DNA from: Capsicum annuum
Lineage: Eukaryota > Streptophyta > Magnoliopsida > Solanales > Solanaceae
DNA: 64,000 nucleotides
Assembly: GCF_002878395.1 (NCBI RefSeq)
Contig: NC_061115.1
Coordinates: 212,006,938-212,070,937 of the forward strand
Direction: 5' to 3'
The notes under the pieces are model-generated. The model did no database searches. It had not been told where the DNA came from and saw only the letters and a program-made list of their open reading frames with translations. This document shows positions 53,923 through 64,000 of the stretch, in pieces (within the stretch, counting starts at the first letter, position 1; each line of letters begins with the position of its first letter). Both the position numbers and the translations under genes were made by a program.

Positions 53923-54807
53923 TTATCTCCTTCTTGGAATCATATGTCCTCGAATAATGATGGATAGGAACTTTTTGAAGCCTTAGAAGTATGGAATAAT
54001 TTACACATGACATGTCTGGTAATGAAGGATATAGCTGAGCTGAAATATTATAACATCTATCATGAAACTAATTTCTGATCTGACTTGACTCTATTGACTA
54101 TAAGGAGATGATTCATGCTGAGAGTTTAGAACTCACTTAAAATATTCATGATGTGAACTTACATATAGAACTGTGAAGTGATAACTGATGCAATAAAAAT
54201 CCAAGAATTACTAAGGATGGAATAAAGTACGTAACTTCTCATTAGGAATTGTCCCTCAACAAAACACATATAGGAATCAAAATAAAAAGGGCTTCATGGT
54301 ATTACTAAGCAAATTATGTAAGCACAAATCATGAGATAACGGGACTAAGATCGTACAAAGGGCATTACAATGTCTGAGCTGGAATACTTGGAAAACTGAG
54401 ATCATGCACTGAATACTTATGTACCGAGTCATGACTAAATAGCTGAATCTCAATCATGATGCTTGATCTGAACTGAATTCACACTTTGAATGGACATGAA
54501 TGAATTACCTCAATAAATATCCATACTCATGAAACTTTAGATAGTAAGACTAAATGGAAAGATTGAAAATAATAGGAGCTTATCTGTTCGAGTGATAAAT
54601 TGAATTGCTGGCTACGGACTGAATTATACTGAAAGCCTATACTCAACTGGAGTATTTCTTCAACACTATTTCCAAGAAGTTCTAATAACATTAGGGAGCA
54701 AAGAATACTGGGCATGATCTGAGTAAGATATCTAAATAAGGAATCACAACATGGCTACAACCCTATAATATGAAATATAAGCCTATGAGACATAAGCTAG
54801 GATATAC

Positions 54808-55062
54808 TTCCTCCATCCCAAATTATGTGTCATCATTTTCTTTTTAGTCCGTCCCAAAATAAGTGTCGTCTTTCCTTATTAGGTAACTTTTTAAAGACAC
54901 AATTACCCTTTTACCCTTATTGGTCCCACTTAATTAAAAAAAGATATTGACACATTTTTTTGATAAAGGATAATTTGGTAAACTTTACCAAGGCTCCCTT
55001 TTTTCTTAAACTCCGTGCCCGATCAAATGGCGACACATAAAATGGGACGGAGGGAGTAATTA
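54808..55062. mobile_element. Stowaway-type MITE (~250 bp)
   Basis: The ends TACTTCCTCCATCCCAAATT and, inverted, GGGACGGAGGGAGTA at the right form terminal inverted repeats. TA lies at both borders, as expected for Tc1/mariner-type Stowaway elements. No coding sequence. Confidence 0.8.
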
Positions 55063-57623
55063 CTATGCCTTAGGCAAGGAAACTTCTAATTATCAAGCTT
55101 AGCCACACTTCTCAAATATTCCCTCAACTATACTTGACCTCTTAAATACTATGCTCATTTGATTCAACTTATGATTCTTACATTGGTACCTATAAGTACT
55201 CTAGCCAAAGTCTGAGTTAAACTACATACTCCCACCATGTACAAGCCTAACTCAAAATCATAAGGTATTGCAGATAACACCATATTGTTAGTCTGAACCA
55301 TGAATTCAATACCCCATGCATTTTCATAACTTCCCATATCAGGAATAATTCATCTTACCACTTCAACAACTAAATTCAACCTCATACTAGGAATTCACTA
55401 GCACACAATGCACCCATCCACTTATATACCAACGTGACATTCAAGCCTATCATTATAACCACATATAAATTTCTAGGCAAACAACCCACCAAAGCATATT
55501 TCCCCTATTCTCTAATACCTCTATCAATAGCAACTTCCATGCACTATCCCCAAGAAAATCCATACAAAAAAAAATTTCAACTAACCATGATATATACCAA
55601 AAACTTGGCCTCAATCTTACTTCACGCTTATAGCCTTAAATAAAACAAGCATACAATAATCGTTCCCCCACAAGAAATATTTACTCTCTCCTATCTAAAT
55701 AATTATTTATCACACTTCCTTTTCATAAGGAAAGGTCACTAAAACGTTTGAATATGAGGACCTGAAGCATGAAAGAATACAATGCATAACTTGGAAACTT
55801 AATTAAGGATAGAAAAATAGAGTCTCAACGATATGAATTTATTACAGAGATCTAAAATGAAGACATACATGACATAATCTAAATTTTGTTGATCATTAAG
55901 AGTGTAGCATGAGTACCTGGAACTGAACATAGTGTAAAGCATAGGTACATGAGTCATGAGCTGCATGACCTGAGTTTGAAGTTTATAAATTCATGGAATA
56001 TGATTTATACTTATGAGTGAACCAGAACTCCCCATACTAGGAACTGGGAGCGTACATGACTTTATGAAAAGTGAATGAATATGAGCTGTGATTGTGGATC
56101 TGACATGTAAGGCATGAGTAGATGTCGTGATGACTAAAGTACAAAACTTCTCACTGAGATAAGAATAGGTCGGGCATCTTCCTCCCTTAATAATAATCTA
56201 CAATACACTGGCATCACTACTAGAATCTGAGAGCCTGACTTGGTTTCTTGTTCTATCATCTCCTCCTTAGATTTAAACCATCATTCTAAGACGAAGACCC
56301 CTTTTAAATAATCTCTGAACAGGAATGCAACCACTGTACTATAGAGTCCAAGATATAATAATACACATAAATAAGAAACGCAACCTGAAGAACTATACTT
56401 GAAAGTGTAAAACCTGCTACTAGTACTTCCTTCTGAGATACAACTCTTAACTTTCTATAGACCAATAGTCATCATATAACAACTTAAACATTCACTAACT
56501 TAGAATCTTCATGAGTATCACCATACCCCGAGTTCACACCATCTAGAATTTCAACTCTTCTTTCTACTAGCTCAATCTTCCCAGATTCAAACTTAGATTC
56601 TAACACTTAACATGGGTAAGCCTAAATTTTAACGAACTGTACTAACGCCATCCTTGAACACTCCCTTAATATATACTATCCTTAACTTTTCTTAGCTTCA
56701 GGAATCATCACATACTTACACCCTTCTTGACAACATACTTGCGTCACTAAACACATAATCTACTTCTTTTCCTTCATAGATTGCTAATATCATATCTCTA
56801 AACTTATATTTTTCCCTAAGCCATGAGAATTAGCATTACACCTAAACATCCGACATTAATAACCTATAGCCCATAACTTAGCTGGTAAGAACACCACATA
56901 CTACATTATAAGCCTCCTTCACACTTATCAACTCAAGGGTACTATCTAAGCACACACACTTTAAAACTTAGAAATACTACAATACCATATCACTTTGGGC
57001 ACACCTCTAATCATACTCACATCATCATGCTTAATTTCAAATCAATACACTTAAATTCTTGTATAAACTGTTTCAAGCCTACTGGTTCACCTTAAATACA
57101 ACTAGCCCCATGGATACATAATATAATAAATCTAGATAAACACTATCCCCATTTTACTGCTACAAAACTTCTAGGTTCATGCTTCTAACTCTAGGTCACA
57201 AGTTGTCATAAGATTCTGAGAAGGAATCTAAGGGCACATCTGACTTTGGCTTAGTACATAATTTTCAACATGAATAAAATCGTTCAAACTTTGGAACTTA
57301 AAAGCATTGATGGAATACTTTTGAGATAGCGTGCAATCCCATAACTGTCCTTGGTGACTGTTTGAGAAAACTCTATCAGTGGGAATTTAAGCTTGGCTAT
57401 TTCTGTTGCCTCAAGAATAAGGCAGAGTTGGCACGAATAGAGTAATGTTATAATATGCATAAGTTTCTTAGAGAATACTTCTACTGTATGATCTGAGACA
57501 TGAAAGAAGGAAAAGACTTCTTAAATACCTTGTAGCCTCTCGAAGAAAAGTATAGATGTCTTTGTACCATTCCGCAAGACTTTACTAGACATGGCTTCAT
57601 AGACACCCTAGGACACTTGAACT

Positions 57624-57639
57624 CTGTGCTCTGATACAA
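57624..57639 (-). promoter_or_regulatory. Gypsy family B primer site (tRNA-Met-like)
   Basis: The minus strand reads TTGTATCAGAGCACAG right inside the LTR edge. It matches a tRNA-Met primer site except for T in place of G at the second position. Confidence 0.65.
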
Positions 57640-57644
57640 AGTTT

Positions 57645-59674
57645 TCTCATGATCCGAGACTACTCCCTAGTCATAACATGGTACTCAAAACCACAAGTGA
57701 TCCCAAGTTAACCTATGAACTGGCATATTGCTTGAGCAGCTGATTTAAATTGTATAAAAATTAAATTTACTAAGCAAAATCATGATTATGAGAAAGTTTG
57801 AATAAATATAATGTTGATAAAGTGTACATCATAATAAAACTGAAGAAAGAAACTGAAGACCAAGTATACCATGTACTGACATAATCTAAATAACATGAAT
57901 AATCTATAAAACTGACTAAATAATCACTGAAATCTGTCTATTTGGTCAAGCAAGCCTGAATTGGGATAGACTAAATACATACTGAAAATGTGGGAGCTAT
58001 CATGTAACCGATATGCCCCAAATTTGAGCTAATTGAGGTCCAACCTGTAACCCCAGTTGGAAGGGTGTCAGTACCTTGCCACAGGTACTAACACATGGTT
58101 GTGTGGATACACTAATCATAAGTCTCCAAGGACTAGAAAGTCAGTCCTAAACTGGCGGGTGACCCGTAAGAGAGTGTCAGTCCTAAACTAGCAGGTGACA
58201 TCTCATAATCCTACGTTGGTTACGTAGTTCTGGAACTTAGGGACTGCTACTAAGGACCCAGTTCTAACTGGCAGGTGAGCTTCCATCCCTAGGTTCACTC
58301 GGTGCTAAATCCTACTCCCAACTGAATGATACTGGTATTATTATGGGTCTAGCATGACATAGTATTGTACTGATAAATGCTCAACATGAACATGGTATTA
58401 TGAAAATAGTAATCGTAACTTGGTATTAATGATTTGTAACTTGAAAATGAAAACATATAAAACATATGGGTATTGGATGTTCATAACCCTCCAGCACTGA
58501 ATAGTTTCTTTAAATACGATAATAACATTAAAATGGTGATATGAAGTCATAATGCAGAAACCCAAAACATTGGACAATTCAATACATGAGTATAATATGT
58601 GAATTTAAGCATGGGGAAATATTAAACATAGGAGAATAAAAATTTCTCATCAAAATAACGAAATTCAAGACAAAAATCAAACTCGTAGTTTGAAACATAA
58701 ATGAGTACAACTCTTATGCTCTTTAGTCCTTTAAATCATAGGGTAATGCTATGCTTTCAACACATGAGGATTTGGGAATAAACCCTAACTTAAAACATGT
58801 AAATTCAACTTAAAAACCACAAATTCGGGCACAAGGATGAAAGATTAACCTTGTTCAAAATCCCCACATACCTTAATTGAATGGATTCTTGAAGAAATCT
58901 TAAAATCGGAGCTTAAATTCGTGAGTTTTTTAGAGAAGCTTGCATTATTATTCTTGGGAAAAGGAGGATTTTTACGTAAGTTATTTGGAGGAAGATAGGT
59001 AAATAATGCTCCTTTTGTGCTATAAATCATGTTTGGATGGCTGGGGTTGAGGGAAAAGGACTAAACTGTCCCTTGACCTCTTTTTCCCATATAAATAACC
59101 CTCGTTGAGCGACCCCTAGTCTCGGGGAATAGCCCTTGCAATGTGACCCCAGAGAGATGGAATAGCCCTCACGGTGCGAGGCTACCGCGACCCATACTAT
59201 TTCTCATAAAAATGATCACAACTGGAGTCGCGATTATTTTAATGACTGAAAACTGGGTACCGATGCATTGGTCAATGCATCGCGTTATTGGTACCAATGC
59301 AATAGACAACGCATCGCGTCGACATAGCATTAGCTCACTGGAATTGCCTTGAGTTGAAGAACATTTTGTCTGTCGATGCAATGAATGACGTGGCGCCAAC
59401 ATTGCGTCGACTCACTATTTTGGATACTAGAACTTGGTCTAAACGAAGTTCAAAAAAATCGAAACTCGTTTGGGAATCCCTATTGATATCCTTGATCATG
59501 AATTAACTAAAATATAGACATTTAAAGGAATTTAAGGTCGCGAAATGAGATTGCCAACTTTCGAATACTAAAAATAAACTAAGTTTGAAAACTTAGCTAG
59601 AATTATCTAAGTCTGGGACCCCTTGGCAAGCATTAACAGACTGAGTCAAGCTTAGAATTTTGTGGGTTCTTACA
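57645..59674 (-). repeat. Chimeric gypsy LTR (B type left, C type right)
   Basis: 57645-59218 matches the family B LTR (51394-53585) apart from a deletion of about 610 bases (51603-52226 there). From about 59224 to 59674 it instead matches the family C LTR from 63854 on. The right edge is followed by a polypurine tract (59675-59689) of the C element; the left edge by the primer site of the B element. So one LTR serves both elements. Confidence 0.75.
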
Positions 59675-60449
59675 ATATCTCCTCTTGGGAACATTCGTCC
59701 TCGGATGGTACTGACTAATCTGAGATTTCTAATCGACTAAACTTACTTACTGGACATGAACATCTGAAGCATGACTATAAAGCCATTTACTAAAATTTCA
59801 TACTGGACATGCATATATAATGCTTGGATACTTGACTCATGAATGCATAATTGAATATGCAATGGTGGCTGATATCGAGTTTGTAAGGAAAAATCTGGAC
59901 GTAAAACTAGATGGGTTTAAAGACATGAAAGCATCAGGGAAATCATAGGGTATCTCTCCCTTGGGACACTATGTCCCTCTAAAAATGCTTAAATGCTTAC
60001 TTTCCTAAGATACTGGGGCGATGCATAGGGCACCTACGAACTGAATCGTGACTGAATAACTGGGATTTGAAACTAATGCATGATTCATGAACTAAGGTGA
60101 ACTCGCAACTACTAGGATGTTCTATCTTGGAATAGTTGCATTCTTGAGATTTCTAATAATATGACTAGATGGAAAGATGGGAAAAACAAACCATACGAAT
60201 TTGACTGCTTGACTACTAAACTGAATTGAGTCTTTACTGACTGACTCATGCTGAAAACTTAAGCTCAACTGGGAGCAAAGGATCTAGAAAAGCATATCAC
60301 AAAGATGAGAGACTTTATAACGTACCTGAATCTATGTTAGGGGAACTTTCCTGATCATAGCGAGTCTGGAGTGCATAAGATCTATTCTAACGTTGATCAC
60401 TAGTGGTACTGGAAGTGGCGCCCTACTGACACAAATCTTTACCCCTCTG

Positions 60450-61488
60450 AGCCAAAACTCTACACTCCCGCAGCCTGTGTCCTGGCTTACCACATCCAAA
60501 ATATATCTCGCTGCCTGCTCTATATGCATAGGTGATTCCTACCATACTCTTCACAAAGTGGATAGGTACGATCACTTCTCACACTACCCTAGGTGTTGGT
60601 GCCTAGAGCCCTATCATGACTGTCATTCCTGAACATTGGTACTGGTGCACTAGCTGAAGATGGAGCTGGGACTGAAAACTTCTAACTATGCTGAGAACAG
60701 TTACCACCCTGTGACCCTGGCTGAGAAAAACTAAAACTACCTGTTCTAGCTCTCTTATTTACTCTCTCTTTCCTTGGCTTTCTCTGCGTCAATCTGTTGA
60801 GCGTACATTATCAATGTAGAAAGATCCATGTCTCTATTGAGCATAGCAGTCCTACACTCCTTAACCACCAACCCAGACACACCAGTCACAAACTTACTCA
60901 TGCCTGCTCTAGGGCCAGTCATCTGATCAGGGGCATACTTAGACAACTGGTTGAACTTGAGGCAATACTCCTTCATTGTCATAGAGTGCTGCCTCAGGTT
61001 CATTAAATATTCTATATTAGCTTCCCTCATCTCAAGTGGGAAAAACTTATCTGAAAACTCATTCTGAAATATCTGCCAAGTCATGGGAGTTGCTTCCTCC
61101 CCTCTATTCTTCTTCCACATCACTACCCAATCATAAGCAACACCCTTGATCCTGTAGGATGCCAACTCTACACTTCAGACATATTTATATTTTGGGTGAT
61201 CTTCTTCGCTTCATCAAGATAAAGTCGTGGGTCCTCACCTGCCTTTGACCCAAATAATTCTGACGGGTTCATTCTCATAAAATCTTTGATTCTAGCTGTG
61301 GCTAAATCCTCATCTTTCTAAGGTGGGGCTACGACCTAACGGTTACCCTGACATTAGCTGTTACAGCTTGAGCTAGCGCCTGAAAAGATGCCCAATACTC
61401 TACATGTGACATATTCTCATTCAAAGAATCTATGGGTTGAGGTGGTTGGTTATCATTTCTACGGGCATTAGCTCTGTGAAGAGGCATA
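60450..61488 (-). pseudogene. Gypsy gag (chromovirus-like)
   Basis: The start is likely ATG at 61488 (MPLHRANARRNDNQPPQPID). After stops and a frameshift the capsid domain is open at 60755-61165: ASYRIKGVAYDWVVMWKKNR, FQNEFSDKFFPLEMREA, LRQHSMTMKEYCLKFNQLSK and KFVTGVSGLVVKECR, typical of the Retrotrans_gag family of plant Tekay/Del-type gypsy elements. A zinc knuckle follows in another frame at about 60455-60510: YFGCGKPGHRLREC, with Tyr for the first Cys. Packages element RNA in the family. Non-functional here. Confidence 0.8.
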
Positions 61489-61694
61489 TTCTGTAAATGA
61501 AAGGAAGAAATTGATTAGACTAAGAGTTTAAATAGAGATCATACTCACTCGCACTATATGAATACTGAAAGAAGGAAAACTGTTCCTAAAATATCTCATA
61601 GCCTCCTGCCCATAAGTTTAGAGCGCAATACACCCATGCACAAGACTCTACTAGATGTGGCTTTTCAGACTTTCTAGGACACTGTTGAACCTTA

Positions 61695-61707
61695 GGATCT
61701 GATACCA
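61695..61707 (-). promoter_or_regulatory. Gypsy family C primer site (tRNA-iMet)
   Basis: The minus strand reads TGGTATCAGATCC four bases inside the LTR edge, close to the initiator-Met tRNA primer sequence. Confidence 0.75.
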
Positions 61708-61711
61708 AGTT

Positions 61712-64000
61712 TGTAACGCCCCAGATTGTGAACCCCAAATGTTACACGGTGCTTATGACCCCAAAGGACCACAAGCTAACCCATGACTTATATCTATAAC
61801 TGAGCACTAAATAATATACTATAAAATGCAGAAAACTGGCGAAAAACTTGCCATAAGGTTCAATACTAAAATAAAACTAAATAAAAATATAACAATGCTA
61901 AAACTAAAATAATTGTCTGAAAGTACTCTAGTCTGAAAAAAGCTTTAAACTGTCTGAATAAGGAGTTGATGGGATAATCCCCTAACTAACTCTATCTACT
62001 GAAATGCTAAATCTAATGCAATAATAAAATAAGAAACATCCTCAAATAATGAGGACTCACTGCTAAGTCTACTGCTGATGGCTAAATCTGAACTGCTAAG
62101 GGTGCTCGGGATCCCGTGCTTCTGAACCTATGGCATAAGACACCATAGCGCAAGAGAAAAATATGTGTGAGTATGTGAGAATATACTGGTATGCCAGATG
62201 AGGTAAGGCTGAATGCAAGGGTTTATATGCATGAACTGTAACTGACTACATAACGTGAACATGACTGAGTAAGAATGCAGGCATGAGTGCACAAAATATA
62301 ACTGAAATGGAACTAACATGACTGAGTAAGAATGCAGGCATGAGTGCATAAAATATAACTGAAATCGTAGTACCACTGAAGACTGAATTCTAATAACTGG
62401 ATTTCTAATAACTGAATTTACTGATACTGATATCCGATTGACTGAAGCTGAGATTAGGCCTATCTAGCTGGTGATCTCTAAATCTGTAAAACTATCTAAG
62501 TTCTTTACTGAGCTGAGTGACTGTGTCTAACAGTCCTGATTTCTGTAATACTGATCTGAGTTCTATTCTAAAGATTGAGACTAAAATTGTGGGAGGTAGT
62601 CATCTAATCGACATATCCCTTTATGAACTAATTGGAGTCCAACCTGTAACCCCAGCTAGAAGGGTGTCAGTACCATTCCACGGGTAAAGACAACTGCTAT
62701 GGAGTCAGTCCTAATCTAACGGATGACCCCTGAGATCAATTCTAAACTAGCAGGTGATCTCTGAGTATGTCAGTCCTATCTAACGGGTGACATCTCATAC
62801 CTACACAGGCTACATAGTTCTGGAACTTAGGGATTTTTTTTAGGGACCAATCCTCACTAACGGGTGTGCCCCATCCCTAGGCTCGCTCGATGCTGAATCC
62901 TACTCCCGATTGAAAGACACTGAACTAATTTTCTAATCCATATAAGGCCTGACTAAGCTGTTTCTAATCGTACTGTTTAACTGAACTGAACTGAGTTACT
63001 GAGTTAACCTAAGTTCTGTAACTGACCGAGTTCTACTGATTTTGGCACGACTGAGATTGTTTTAAAATGATACTGGCTCTAGGGACACAGCTAAATTATA
63101 GGGTATTAAATACCCTCAGGACTCGATAGCATGGATAATATAAAGCATGACAATTCTTGAATAACATGACAATGGTCTTTCATTCATAATACAATCAATG
63201 AGGCATTTCATCTAGCACTTGAAAGTCATAAACTTGTAAATGTATAGAGAAGCATATTAATGTCTCATGATTCATTCAATAAGGTCTTTCATCAAATACT
63301 TGACATGCAGTAACTTATACATAATTGGGGATTTCTTGTCAACATGCTATAATGACTCCATCTCATTCACATAGGCCTTTTATCAAACATATGGGTAGCA
63401 TGCTTTGGTCATACAACAATCAAATACATCTAAATCATCATGGCTACATCAACTCACTTGCAAATTTAAGGGTTTATCATGAATATTATGTAAGTCATCA
63501 CATACTAGGATCAAATCTTGAAACTTGTAATCTAAGACATGAATCAACACACAACTACAACATGAACATGAATATCAATTCACATAATTCATAAAAACTC
63601 ATAAGTATAAAATCTTTGAATTTAGAAAAAGGATTCTTGAACTTCATGGGTGGAAAGGACCCATGAATCAACATCTAACATACCTTAATACTTGATTTTA
63701 AAAAGATTAACGGTGAAATTCTTGAGTTTTGAGTCTTGTACTAAGAACCCTAATGCTTGTTCTTGAGAGAAAACAAGTGTACTTTGGTGAATAATGGTTG
63801 AATCTTATGTTTTAGGGCTATATAGGGGTGGAAAAAAGACTAAAATAACCCTAGGATCACGACTATTTTAATGATTGAAAACTGGGTACCGACGCATTGG
63901 TCGACGCGCCGCGTCATTGGCACCGATGTGATAGCCAACGCGTTGCATCGGCATCGCATTGGCTCACTGGAAATTACCTTGAGCTGAGGAACATTTTATC
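61712..64000 (-). repeat. Gypsy LTR, family C (5' LTR, runs off the window)
   Basis: The LTR edge reads TGTAACGCCCCAGA. The LTR is a diverged relative of family B (shared ACAAGCTAACCCATGA and AACCTGTAACCCCAG). From 63854 to the window end it matches 59224-59370 of the chimeric LTR, so about 300 more bases are expected beyond the window. TATATAGGGG near 63822 could be the TATA box on this strand or chance. A 57-base unit is repeated in tandem at 62258-62371. Confidence 0.75.
62258..62371. repeat. 57-bp tandem duplication in the family C LTR
   Basis: The phrase AACATGACTGAGTAAGAATG starts at 62258 and again at 62315; the two 57-base units differ by few bases. Confidence 0.9.

Larger units (their letters stand above)
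53923..57644 (-). mobile_element. Gypsy family B internal region, non-coding
   Basis: The 3.7 kb between the polypurine tract (53923-53935) and the primer site (57624-57639) contains no gag or pol that I can find. This is the structure of a large retrotransposon derivative that depends on other elements. A Stowaway MITE sits inside it at 54808-55062. Confidence 0.6.
59675..61711 (-). mobile_element. Gypsy family C internal region, gag only
   Basis: The 2.0 kb between the polypurine tract (59675-59689) and the primer site (61695-61707) encodes a decayed gag and no pol. A gag-only element with LTRs corresponds to the TR-GAG class of non-autonomous elements, or to a pol deletion. The part 59690-60330 is non-coding. 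Confidence 0.7.

Noticed and set aside
60332..60529. Minus-strand 65-codon frame as a small gene
   Set aside because: It is a shifted frame over the gag zinc knuckle, which is recognisable in the neighbouring frame.

Overview
The window looks like transposon-rich nuclear DNA of a flowering plant, most likely Solanaceae (tomato, potato, pepper or tobacco relatives). Reasons: a tobacco-vein-clearing-virus-like (Solendovirus-type) endogenous pararetrovirus, an RTE-clade LINE with the Solanaceae-type 3' end and (CAA)n tail, tRNA-derived SINEs of the tobacco TS type, plant L1, copia and gypsy elements, Stowaway and hAT MITEs, and very AT-rich DNA. I see no intact host gene, rRNA, tRNA or CRISPR array. 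The only host-gene remnant I recognise is a first-exon fragment of a purine permease (6161-6400, minus).

Layout. 1-1400: direct repeats of an unidentified gene-like piece. 1930-4885: 5' part of a MuDR-type transposase gene, cut by an RTE LINE end and followed by a fold-back MITE. 4930-5720: a 217-bp tandem repeat. 6161-6400: purine permease exon, with a 6.6-kb L1 LINE (6528-13160, minus) inserted about 130 bp upstream of its ATG. 13170-15040: AT-rich filler with one SINE. 15041-27690: a decayed head-to-tail array (about 1.75 genomes, minus strand) of a solendovirus-like pararetrovirus, EPRV-1, with scrambled scraps at its left edge. 27790-29440: a SINE and an RTE scrap. 29453-34071: a 5'-truncated copia element with one LTR. 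34090-51393: a second L1 (plus strand) broken into three parts by two large insertions. 51394-64000: a gypsy complex with three LTRs and two internal regions, minus strand, running off the window.

The most interesting part is the first insertion in the second L1. Between 39-bp direct repeats lies about 11.9 kb of DNA. It holds an array of GTGCAC palindromes, then a Mutator-like element (37780-48588) with ~240-bp terminal inverted repeats and a perfect 9-bp target duplication. Inside that element sits one whole genome length (about 9.2 kb) of a second, different pararetrovirus, EPRV-2, on the plus strand. EPRV-2 has badnavirus-like ORF1, ORF2 and a MP-CP-protease-RT-RNase H polyprotein, but adds a separate viroplasmin-type ORF, a coiled-coil/acidic ORF and two small ORFs after the tRNA-Met primer site. 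A 1005-codon stretch of its polyprotein is still open. It is flanked by a 21-bp terminal redundancy, as expected from one linearised circle.

Nothing here forms a working operon or pathway. The logic is nested insertion and decay. The lesions seen in these elements (Trp to stop, Cys to Tyr in zinc knuckles, Asp to Asn in catalytic sites) are mostly G:C to A:T changes, as expected of methylated, silenced DNA.
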